Origin: Clavelina lepadiformis
Lineage: Eukaryota; Chordata; Ascidiacea; Aplousobranchia; Clavelinidae
Length of the DNA stretch: 64,000 nucleotides
Assembly (NCBI RefSeq): GCF_947623445.1
Contig: NC_135241.1
Coordinates: 9,178,501 to 9,242,500, forward strand
Direction of reading: 5' to 3'
Both the position numbers and the translations under genes were made by a program. The notes beneath the pieces were generated by a model. It made no database searches. It saw only the letters and a program-made list of their open reading frames with translations, and had not been told where the DNA came from. Positions 23,401 through 34,500 of this stretch are shown here, piece by piece. Each line of letters begins with the position of its first letter. Positions within the stretch are counted from its first letter, which is position 1.

Positions 23401-26400
23401 TGTTGATATATGTTGTTTATTGTTTATATTATATGTTAATTTATTGTTTAAATTAATCCAATTATTCACGAATAATTGCTCTGAAGACCTTTGTAACTGA
23501 AATGAATTAGTCAAATTTGCTGAAAATATTATATACTGGTATGCCCGCAGCCTGCTTGGTGGCAAATTTCCCTTGCAAAAGTTGCTCTCAACCTTAAAAA
23601 ATTTGAATACCTCTGGGCTACAGTATGGACAAGAGAATGGATACAAAAATTCATTAAATCTGCTTTATAAGCCAATAATGGACTGTTCCCCAGGTGGGCT
23701 TTAAGTCAGGACCACTGTAACTTGCTGTTACTTAATCTTTTACTAGTCAGCTACAGCTTTTTATCATGAAATACTTAGCCTACTCTTCGTTGTTTTGAAA
23801 AACGACAAAAATATTGTGATAGAGCTTTCATAAGATCTATTTTTTATCTGTCTTATTTGCAGCAAAGTTAACAAAGCACCAAAAAATTTTTTTTAAGTTT
23901 TTGAATTACTATACACCCCCTACAGCAATACCATTTTTAAGTAACATTAAATTCTGTAATAAGGCTTGTATACTTATTTTTAGTAAGTTAAAAAGGGTTC
24001 GATAAAACGTGGTATGCTTGTAACAACGTACGGAAGCTACTAGTAAAGTTAAATGTTTGAATTGAATTCACTATTGTTAGCATGCAGCAATCACTCGGTA
24101 CGAGTTATTTCCTAGTTGAGTTCAGAGGATAAAACATGGTAAATTGAAACATTGTTTCCCACATTTTTTTTAAATTTTCCTTTCCAAAAAGGGTGAGGAA
24201 ATTACGATTCCTATTGTGTGTTATGGTTATTTGTTTCCTTTTTATATCTTATCAACGTTAGTTGACAACTTGATTAGTGCACAAAATCGTTTTATTTCTA
24301 TTGCAAGCAGTTTCATCACAGCATTATAAACTTGCATTGATGCATTAATAAATAGTCATTCGGGATTGATTATTTTCATGTATTGCCTATGGCATAATGT
24401 ACGCCTATGGCATAATGTAAACCAGATGGTTTGCATTGCCTCGAACAGTATATCAAAAATTTTGCAGCACTTTGATGTTGAAGCTCAATGCAAAATTTAC
24501 AATTATATATTTAATAAATTTCAGTGGGTGTTGGAGAAGGTGCAAATTTCTTGGCTTATGCATTTGCCCCAGCTTCTCTTGTTACTCCATTGGGTGCGCT
24601 GAGTGTGCTTGTCAGGTCAGTATAAATATTTATTGTTGTAATTGTATGTTGTTTTCACAATTTTGTATTTATTAAAATGTTGGTTTATGTATTTCCTTTT
24701 TAGTGGAGTTAATTCAAATAGAGAACTTTGTGTGAGATGTATAGATATATATATATATACTTTATTTTTATTTGCTTTAATTAGTCCAAATCTATGCAGT
24801 GATGGCTTACCCAAAAATCTATGTTCTTAAGTAACTAACTAACCATTATCATATTTACAATGTATACACCAAATGATAAAATACTAATTTGAAAGTGAAA
24901 TTACCTTTATTCTATTGTTCCTATTCAAAGTTGTGTTTTGCCGTACTATAGAACTTGTTTAATGAGATGTTTTTCTCTACCTATAGTGCTGTACTTGCCT
25001 CTTATTTTCTTGATGAGCGACTGAATCTTCATGGAAAAATTGGATGCATTTTGTCAATTCTGGGATCCACCGTGATCATTATTCATGCACCACAAAAGGA
25101 GGAAGTTGCTGACCTAGCTGAAATGGGTTCAAAGTTAATTGACCCAAGTATAAATATTTAGACCGGGATATCTATATATCATATGTCAGTTCAGGAGCCT
25201 AATAATAATGTTTCGTGCAAACAATAAAAAGTTGTTGTATTGATATGTTCCAAACATAGTTATGACAAGAAAAAGTGAAGAGGGATGCATGGTAATGCTT
25301 TTACGGGCTCCCAGATTATAGACATAAACTGTTTTTTTATTAAATTATTTTAGTTCTCATTTAAGTGAACTATTAAATTATTAGAAGTGTCACTGTTAAC
25401 ATTTTTGTTGTTGTTTTTTTTCAGTTTTTGTCTCCTACGCAATCATAGTGATTCTAATCTCCCTCTATCTTATATTCTATGTGGCACCTCGCCATGGCAC
25501 ATCAAACTTTTTGGTCTACATTAGTATATGTTCTCTCTTGGGTTCTTTTTCTGTTTCAAGTGTGAAGGGAGTTGGTTTGGCATTCAAGGACTGGGCAGCA
25601 GGAATAAATATTTGGACCAATGCCCTAACTTATATTTTGTTTTTGGGTTTAGTCTTGTCAGTATCTACACAGGTAAATATTTTTAACTTACTGATCTGTA
25701 CTTTTTGTTATTGTATAATTGAAGCTTGTGCTTTTATTACAAATTTTGTCATATATATTACAAAAAGCTATATTGGAGATCGATATACAGTCTATCACAA
25801 TTTTTTTAATTTTTTATTTCTTCAAACACTGGTTTTTGTAGAAACTTTAGTTCTTGTGTTGTATCATAATTGCTAATTGCATCTGATCTGCACTCTATTT
25901 CTCTTAATTTGTAGAGAAATACTTTACTTTAATAGTAAACGGAAAAGTGTTGAAGAGTTTATAGATCTAAATTTTTTTTATAATTTCTAATAAATTTGCT
26001 TCTGAAAATCTGATCACTTTGTTTGCATTTGAAAACAATAGGGGGTCTGGAAATGCTTTGATAACTTCAATCTGCTGACAGACACAATACAGTAATTTTA
26101 TTTGTGCTTAAGGTTCCAGAAAAGTACTTATCTTTTCTCTTTAGGGCTAGTTCCATATACTATAAAGATCTTTAATTATCTTAGTTTATTCATTCTGTGC
26201 GCATAGCATGGTGTTGCATAGAGCTAATTTATGGATATGTAGTGGTGACATTATTCAGATATTAGTCAATGGTCATTCCCCACAGCTAATTTTGTGGTAA
26301 AGCATTGAATAAAATGATCTTCCTAAAAAAAACGAGTTCCCACTTCCCAGTGGGCATCCATTCCGCTAAATTTTGGATGCCCAACTTAAAATTTAGTTGC

Positions 26401-28279
26401 CATGGCACCCACAAACCCATTAAAAACAGTGAGACCTTGTTAATCCGAACAACCGGAATCCCTGTTATCTGACACAAAACTGCGGGGAACGGATTTCTTC
26501 CTATACATTTTACCCCTTTAATCCGGAAACCCCTCTCTCCGACACAAAAGTTTTGGAACAAATGTGCTAAATAAATAGCAATAAAATCCGATAAACCGGA
26601 TTATTAAGAGTGAAGGGAATGATTCACGATTGTCCTAGATACAGTAGTTTGTTGAGAAACACAATAGCCGATTATCTACGCATAATAATGTTGCAGTTTC
26701 ACTCTTTAAACTCCGATGCATACTTTGATTTGGAGTAAGGTGCATACTACTTTTTGAACATGGTGCTACATTTGCAAGATTGATTGATTTTTCGCTTTCT
26801 GATAATCCAGATACCCCGTTAAACCGACATTTTATGACGAAACAAAGTGATCCGGATTAATGTTGTCTGACTGTACTCTTAGTTTAAAAATAAATTTGGG
26901 CGTCGAAAATAGATTCAACAATAGAAAATAGATCCATAGAGCAAACATGAACAATATGGCTTTACGCTTGTACAGTGTACATGCCCTAGCGGCCTTGCAC
27001 TTAATTACAATATATTTGTCATGACAATTTTTTTGTTTTTTGCAATTCCAGGTCAACTATCTTAACAAAGCACTTGATATATTTAATACGTCTATGGTCA
27101 GTCCAGTTTACTATGTTCTGTTCACGACCACAGTCCTCATCTGCACAGCTATCTTATTCAAAGAATGGAATACTATGAATGCGGCATCAGTAATTGGGAT
27201 GCTGTCAGGTATTTTTGAATTTGTCATGTAACAATAGTTCCTTTAACTTTTCCTATCAGTTTGCGTCATTTGGTAAATCAATCACAAGACCTTCCGTTGT
27301 ACTATAAGTTATAAATTGCTCATGTAATAGTTTTTTAAATCTAGTTGTTTTTTATGACTTTTGGAGAGAATGCCTTCAAAGTAACCAAACTTTTCTTTTC
27401 TTTGAGTGGCAAAAATATTAGTTGTACCATGATGTACCCAGTGCAAGAAACAGCAAAGAATTTTCATGTTAACAATTTTTTTATTTTCAGCTTTGGTATG
27501 TCATTATAGTTGCATTTATAACTAGTGATGTAACATGCAACTTTTAGGTGCATGTAAACCGGATTTCTTTGTTGTTATCTTCTCAACTAAAATATTTTAA
27601 GCTTTATGCACTTGCATTAAAGTGGGTCCTCATAGTGAGATCAAAAAACCTACACAAACAAGTTCTTTACAAAAAATAATGCTTGTCACCATAATTGTCT
27701 TTGAATTTTTTATGTTTAGCTGATAATTAATTGTTTTACAGTTCTTGTTTTGTTTAACTTTGTGTTATATATTTAAATAAGATTACTCAGTAAATATACT
27801 ATGGGTGCCACCAGGCATAATAATAATTATAATCATAATAATATTAATTGGCAGACAATAAAGTTGTGTTTTTACCAGTTGTGCCTTTGATAAGATTATT
27901 CAGGGTGTTAACTGCATTATATGTCAGTTTCATGTCATTTTAGTATTTATTCTTATTTCTAGCAATTTAATCAACAACTTCCTTATTTTTCTGTTCAGGT
28001 TTTGGCACAATTGTTTCTGGAATATTCCTGTTACATGCTTTTAAGGATGTTCACTTTACTTTGTCTGACCTTCCAAAATTTTCCAAGAATGGTGGGATTG
28101 TTGCCTCAGAACCTTCATCAAGTGACACAGTAAGATACACAACGATTGGACGGCAGCACGGTGATGAAAAGAGAGAACTTCTTGAAAACGCCGAGCAAGG
28201 AATGTCAGCATATTCTGATGAGGAAGACAATGCAGTGTTGTTTAGCAAACAACCACAAAATGGCCGTATAAAGAGATAG
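17407..28279 (+). CDS. NIPA2: NIPA2-like magnesium transporter (9 exons, 421 aa)
   Basis: A multi-pass membrane magnesium transporter of the NIPA family (drug/metabolite-transporter fold; plasma membrane and endosomes in vertebrates). Exons: 17407-17503 (ATG 17494, preceded by in-frame TAA at 17422), 20559-20676, 22633-22775, 23339-23395, 24525-24615, 24987-25147, 25425-25672, 27052-27208, 27999-28279 (stop TAG). Coding lengths sum to 1266 nt with every phase consistent. Signature segments are [20 protein letters not shown] in exon 3, [12 protein letters not shown] in exon 4, [20 protein letters not shown] in exon 5, [17 protein letters not shown] in exon 6, [20 protein letters not shown] in exon 8 and [11 protein letters not shown] in exon 9. 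About nine hydrophobic segments are expected. A Ser/Thr-rich N-terminus of about 50 residues with sequons at N15, N39 and N48 precedes the first helix and is longer than in human NIPA2. NIPA1 or NIPAL orthology is not excluded. The 5' boundary at 17407 follows a TTTGCAG acceptor, so an upstream exon or a trans-spliced leader is possible. Confidence 0.93.
18000..18284. mobile_element. Foldback/MULE-like element with 10-bp target duplication in NIPA2 intron 1
   Basis: A 285-bp segment is bounded by AAAAATATGG on both sides (17990-17999 and 18285-18294). Its ends are inverted: GGATCACGTCAATTGACCGTG on the left, and GGTTCCACGACAATTAACCG as the reverse complement of the right. Inside each arm, words such as GGTCAACTGACC, CCGGTGACAA and GGTCAGTTGTCCCC repeat in opposite orientations, so most of the element can fold back. 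A 9-10-bp duplication suits Mutator-like or Foldback elements. There is no coding capacity. Confidence 0.78.
20046..20442. mobile_element. Old hAT-like MITE in NIPA2 intron 1
   Basis: The left end CAGAGGTAAGCAGTACC and the right end (reverse complement TTGAGGTGGGCAGTCGGTAC) are imperfect inverted repeats. The flanks CAAATGGG (20038-20045) and CAAATAGG (20443-20450) agree at 7 of 8 positions, consistent with a decayed hAT duplication. The interior is rich in GTACC/GGTAC words. Confidence 0.6.
21971..21985 (-). repeat. Solitary hAT-like terminus in NIPA2 intron 2
   Basis: GGTTGCCGACCCCTG is the reverse complement of a CAGGGGTCGGCAACC-type hAT end, nearly the same as the termini of the element at 34487-34948. 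I found no partner end in the intron, so this is a fragment. Confidence 0.5.
26427..26873. mobile_element. pogo/Tigger-like MITE in NIPA2 intron 7
   Basis: The ends CAGTGAGACCTTGTTAATCC and (reverse complement of the right) CAGTCAGACAACATTAATCC match at about 16 of 21 positions and resemble the Tigger/pogo terminus CAGTCAGACC...TTAATCCG. The right flank is TA; the left flank is AA where TA is expected. Further ATCCGG/CCGGAT words occur inside. No transposase remains. Confidence 0.7.
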
Positions 28280-31200
28280 ATTTCTGAATATGTATAGAAT
28301 ATACAACATTCATTGAGTGTATGCAGTTTTCTATGCAAGATTACTATTGAAATGGTACTACTATAAAGCTTGGAATACTTACGGACCATAATTTCTAATA
28401 CGTTTCTCTTTGCAAACATACTTTTAAGCATTACCCTCAGTGCAAAGTGTGTGGTATGCTCAAAGGTGTTTATTGACAAGGACTTGTTTTGTATTGTGAA
28501 ACTACTGAGAAGACCAGACTTATATGTGGAGAAACTTCTCACTGTAGTTTTCTTACTTAAACAGTATATCAGTTTTATATGTAACTTTTTATTTTATTGT
28601 TTGTTCAGTAGGAGTTTTGTTTGTAAATTATTTGATGATACATACATTTAAAATTTTGAATTTTTGCTCTGTGTTATAAAGCTTAAAGTAAGCATTACGT
28701 CATTGGTTTCAGTGACAATGATACCATCTAGGATAATAATATTTTTGAAAGCGTACCTTACCATCCAGGCAATTTAGTAAACATGTAAATAGATTTTTCT
28801 GTTCATTTAACAATTTCAGCTTCGGTAACATCTTTGCGTTGTTTGATTGTTGCTTTTTGTATTATGTTATACTAAAAAAATCTTTGGCGCAGTCTTACTT
28901 TTAAAATGATATCATACTGTACTTTGTCAATTTTATTTTGTTCTCTTGGCTTGAAATGTTGTACCTTACATTATTTGTAATGTCAAATTAGGAGTTTTGT
29001 TAAAAGTTTTTTTTTCTGCGCGTTTTTATGCTTGCAGTCTCATATATTTCATGTTAATTGTTATCTTCTTTGCATCATAACCATTACATTAGGCTTTTAT
29101 CTTCTGTACAAACGATTGTCATGAGTTGCGATCAACATTATTTATGTGTGTGCCTTTTAGACCATCATTGTATTTCTAGATTTATAAGTCTTGGCATTTG
29201 AGACTAGTTAAATGTAAAGTCGCTTCGCTCTGCTAGGTTGTTTCCTGATTTTGTTTTTGTTTGGTTGAAGTTCCCATGTCATTTTACATGTTCCGTTTAC
29301 TAGTAAGGCTACAATGTAAATTTTGCAGTCAGCAAGAGTTTATTTGCCTATTGCCTATAGATTCTTATTTTAGTAATTTTGATCAGCTCCGCAAGAGTAC
29401 ACAAACTAATTAGGAACTTCCTGCTGTAGATCATGCTCAGCCTTGGCGCGCAGTTTCTTTAAAGCGCTTGCAGATGTTAAACTTACTAATTTGTTTTGCT
29501 AGTTATTTGTATTACTTATATTATAGACTTCATGAAAATAGTTTTTGAAACATTCTATTACAAAATATATGATGGATTGGACTACCAAAGTTTACTTGGC
29601 CACTGCGTTTCGTCTAAGCTTTTGCACCAAAGTGTTAACCAGTGTTTTTGTACATCTGTTTGGGCCTGCATCCATTCCTTAGTTTGTATACGTTAACATT
29701 ACCGGTTGGCCGAAAAATGGAGATGAAAGAAATGCACAGCATAACCTTTTAGGAAGTAAAAATTGGTATCAAGTATTTTATTTTTGTCCATGTTTGGCGC
29801 TTTATTTACACAACATCGGTTGGTATGAGTTCAGCTGACTAATGGTGTAAAATTGCTTTTTTGCAAGTTGTGATGACGCACACAGTTGCTTGTAGACGTA
29901 GAGGAAAAGGAAACTCCCGACAGGAAGTCCTAACGAATAAATAGCTATATTTAAATCATGGTTACTAATGAAAAGCTAGGAAGACTATGGATTTTTTTAC
30001 TTTTACATGTTTTTACTCACGGTGTAAGTGACAAGGCCTAAATCACGAATTCAACGAGAAAGTTGTTGGTTTTATACTTCAGTCTGGCGAATTAGTATAC
30101 GTAACCATGTATTTTTAAAACAACCGGTCGTAGTTGGTACTAAGAACGTCTTTGCGTCAGGGTGTCTAAAACTTGATATGACTAGTCTAACATAGTACCT
30201 GCAGGCCGTTACCTTAGGCTACGCCCATAATCAGCTGTCATGTAGTGTAGTCTGGTTTGGTTTTTATTCCATTCAATTGTTCTAGGATCGTGCAATGCAA
30301 GGGAGTAGTTTGAAAATGAACCTTTTCCGTAAGTTACGACGGATATAATCGGTTTGTCAAATGCCCTCCGGTAAGGAATAACCCTTGTGCTGTTTTACGT
30401 CAGGCAGAAGTATTAGATGAGTTGAATGAATTGCTTTGTACTAGGTGCTGTCATTTTCCAAAAACATACTCTTCATTAAGTGTATTTTGGTATCAATGTT
30501 TAGTTATGCTATAAAAAAGTAAAGATGTCTCGTGATGGTAAAATGAAGTACAGTAACTCAGTACAGAATATGCTTAACTCCAGATAGTAATGATGATGCG
30601 TTATAAAGTTAGTGTGAAACAGAGTAAGTTGTTAATACGAAAACGACCCGATCTCAAAAGTCGTACCTTTTACTAGGTTTTCGCTTTTACAAACTATTCT
30701 TAGTTGTTCCCACGAAGCATAGTAAAAGAATTAGAAGAAGCAAGTTCATAAACCCATTGCACAGTCGTAATGGCAAACTATAATCATTACTTCAAACTAT
30801 ATAATGAAGAAGATAAAGAAAACACAAATTTTAGACCAATTAGTTTTCAGTTGTAATTATGATAACCGATTTTAGATTACGGCGCAGGCCTTTTACGTGC
30901 CATGATATTTAAAGTAATGAAGCTAGTTGACCAAAATTGGTCCCTGAAACTACAATCATAAGTTCATCAAATCAATTATGTCACGCATTTTTATGCGTCA
31001 CTAAACGTATACGTGACATATAATTATTAATTAGCCTTTATCGAATCTTATTTCAATGGGCAGAAATTTGGCTTCGTTTAAACAACGTTCTGTGCTTCTA
31101 TATATAAACTCGCTAACAGTGTTGTATAAAACATTTGCAGCCGGATAAGCAAAAGATTGAGCTGGCATATGAGTTGGGTATCGATAGATTTTGTGTAAAG

Positions 31201-31575
31201 CTTGGTCGAAGAAACTAATACTAGTATCTGAGCAATTTTTTTTCTTTACTGGAACTTTTGGAAGTGTCTTTTTTAGTTTATGTTTGTGTTGCTTCTTTTG
31301 GTGGTTCGTCTCAGATATTAACTGACAAACATGATCATCAGAATATGGTAGGTTTTCAAGTTTCTTATTATATTGATAAGCAACAATATTTTTGAGATTA
31401 AATGCTTTTCAACAGTTATAGAAACTTTGTTTTTTTCCTTCTGTATAAGAACTTTATTGAAAATACTGAGGACATAACCCAACAAGAAATTATTCATTAA
31501 CAGTTTTAGAAAAAAGTCATTAATATAAAGAAACGTAACGCTATTTCTAATTTCAACGCTTTCAACTGAAACCGA
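28280..31575. other. NIPA2 3' UTR and intergenic spacer
   Basis: The start of this AT-rich stretch must hold the NIPA2 3' UTR. An AATAAA is present at 29936-29941, but I cannot say where cleavage occurs. I see no other gene. The frames at 28051-28651 and 29496-29696 show no domain. Confidence 0.5.
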
Positions 31576-34500
31576 ATGCCTATAGGGTTTCAAAGTTGGT
31601 CTAAATTTTGTTTTGCGGTAAAAGACTATTTATACGCAAGCCAATAACGAAATATTTTTGTTTCTAGGTTGGGCATATCTTTTACTCTGACTTGCGCATT
31701 TTTGTCATTGGCATGTAAGTGTTGCGCTAGGCGATAATCACAATCAAAGTCGTATGTAACACAATTCGAATCTTTACAAGTCTCAGTTGTGTAAACAAAT
31801 TCACAGATGGACAAAACTGTCCTGATAAACATTCTTGGTGTGCACAACTAAGCTTTCTTTGCCATGATGATCATGTACAAAAAAGCTGTCCGAAAACATG
31901 TAAGCCTACGGCTTACTGTGAGCCCGAAGGTGAGTATATTAAGATATTGATTATAATAATTCCAACTACATTGAAACTTACTTGGGTCGCTTTGCACAGT
32001 GCCAGATACTTTAATCACAGTGCCATAGCGTGGTTAACATAGGTGTATGAAGGGAGATATGAAATTAATGACTTCTAATGCCTGCTTACATAGTATGTGC
32101 GTTCCGTATTGCGAAGTTAGGTTGTTAAGTTATTTGCTAATAATGTTGTATGCTGTAGCAACATGTGACAAAGATCAGCTAAATTGTGATTATGACTGCA
32201 CCGTAACACCAGATGGGGAAGAGGTCTGTATTTGTGATAAGGGATATAAACTTAATGACGATCAGCGAACTTGTTCTGGTAAGTTTTAAAATGGATTCAA
32301 CTGATTAAAATAGATGAAATTGAAATTACCTGTAATTAAAAGAATTTTAATGGAAAAACTGCTATACAGGAAAGAATATTGCAAACCAATAAATGGAAAA
32401 TATAGTGCTACAATGGTGATGTTGTTTAGTTAGAATATAGGTTATCTGATAATAATCACGTTTGCTGATGTTCACTGTTATCTCGGTTGGCTATACTCTA
32501 AAGTTACCATTATACAATTTTCTATATTAATTTATAAAAAAATCTGTAGCATAACCTCGTGTTTGCATTTTGTCAAGTTAAATCTACTCGCGTTTGCTTT
32601 TAGACATTGACGAATGTTTACAAGATAATGCGTGCCCTGACCCAACCAAGCCATTGTGTACCAACACTCCTGGTTCCTATAGATGCGGCGGAAGTTGTGT
32701 TGAAATATCGAAGGCTGCATACTATGGTCGTGATGAATGTTGCACGTTTTCTCGAGGTATAATAACGGCAAGGAGGCGGGTAAATGTTGAACATAGAGTG
32801 TTATTAAGTTGAAAAAAGTTAAAAGGTATTTGCGAAAAAATTACCATTAAATTAATTGTGGATAATCGAAATAAACGTAAACAAAAATAAGCGAGTGAAA
32901 TTATGTAGATATAGACACGCGCACATTTAGCACCTTATACTGCTACGCAATTTTTAATTCTAATGATTTGCTTTGCTTTACAGACCTTTCGTCTTGCGGA
33001 CAGAATTTTGCAACTGGTGTAAAAGGCCCCCCTGGTGAAAATTTTATACTGGGGTTATGGTCATGGACTGTGAGTAGTGATATTCATTATCGTATAATCA
33101 TTTGCCTGAATTCCTAAAATGCCGAAATAATTCCAGCCAACATGTAATAAAAATCGTACTTGTACGATGACCCAGCATAACCGAAATTTTTCAATATTAT
33201 TTCGCAAAACTTTTCCAAACAAACAAATACATTACAATTACACTCATGCGTAAAAGTATTCATCTCTTTTGGTTTCTATCTTTTGTTTACCAATGTCTGT
33301 ACAGTGTACATATACATATACACTACACGGATCCGTTTGCATAGCAGTCATACCGGAATATTAGAAGAATTTGAAATTTTTAAAGACCCTGAGAAACCAG
33401 CACTTAAAGTAAGAACTTAATATATTTAATAATAATATTTTGCAGGTTATGGTTGAAATTGGAAGCAATCTGTGTACCGGTGCTCTTATTACGCCTGACT
33501 GGGTTATCACAGCAGCACACTGTTTTAGGTAAATGTCCATTTCAAGTTTGACTTTGGCGACCGCTAAGAAACTTTTAAGAGACCTCGAAATAAAATTTAA
33601 CAGACCGCAACTTTTAAAGGTCAACTGCTAATGTTCTGTTATGTTTGCAGAAATTAAAATTTTAAGAGAGCGTAGGGGAAATTTGAGACTTTTTCGATCC
33701 CCAAGACAACTTTGAAAAGAATTACAAATGTCAATCAAATAAAAAGTTGTACCAATGATTCTTAACAATTAAAGACCACACTAAATAAAGAATTTTACAA
33801 ATGTAACTTGTAACTGCAAAATAACGTTTAAGTTTTTTTTGCAAGTTTGTTCATAAGCGTTTATGTGATAAAGCGATGAGTTTTTTTGTGCAGCTCATGG
33901 TCTGGTGATACAACCATTTTAGCCAAGATCGCATTGAGGACAACTTCTAGCAACGATGCAACAAGAGATACACAAACCATAATTGTCGATCACGTTAGTA
34001 TATGCAAAGGTTCTTTCAAAACTTTTTGTTCAAATTTAATCTGAACTAAGTTATAATTGGTTCATATATCCCGCTCCGAAGATCATGCCAAATTTGAAAG
34101 AAAAATTTGGCATTTAGTTGAACCAGGCACTGATGCAGAAGAGACAAGTTAACATATTGTATATTTTTCAACTGATATTCGTATGATAACAATAGGCTAT
34201 AATCTAATTGTTAGTTGCTTGCAGTTTTGCTTTATAACGTGTCATATTCGTAGGTAATCTTGCATCCAAACTACGAATTTCCTCACAATGATATTGCTCT
34301 CATTCACCTGGAGTCAAATATCAGACGGGGCGGTTACATTCGACCGATATGTCTTCCCAATGGAGAATCAACAGAAGAAGGCAGCAGATGCTGGTTGTCG
34401 GGATATGAAGCAATATGTGCGTATAATTTAATGTGCTGTTTTTTCCTTTACTGCATTGCATATACTGTAGCCTACTGTACGTATACCAGAGGTCGGCAAC

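Noticed and set aside
22793..23720. TACAGTGG ... CCACTGTA pair as ends of a transposon in NIPA2 intron 3
   Set aside because: The interval would include exon 4, the inner bases do not match and no duplication is visible.
28051..28542. 163-codon minus-strand frame
   Set aside because: It is the antisense shadow of the last NIPA2 exon and its 3' UTR.
31661..31725. Signal-peptide-like reading LGISFTLTCAFLSLAC on the plus strand
   Set aside because: Using it with the donor at 31715 gives the wrong phase for the ShKT exon and an immediate stop; the other frame of the same exon keeps phase.
31626..31847. Minus-strand frame opposite the first ShKT exon
   Set aside because: The plus strand carries the six-cysteine ShKT pattern with matching splice phases; the minus frame is its shadow.
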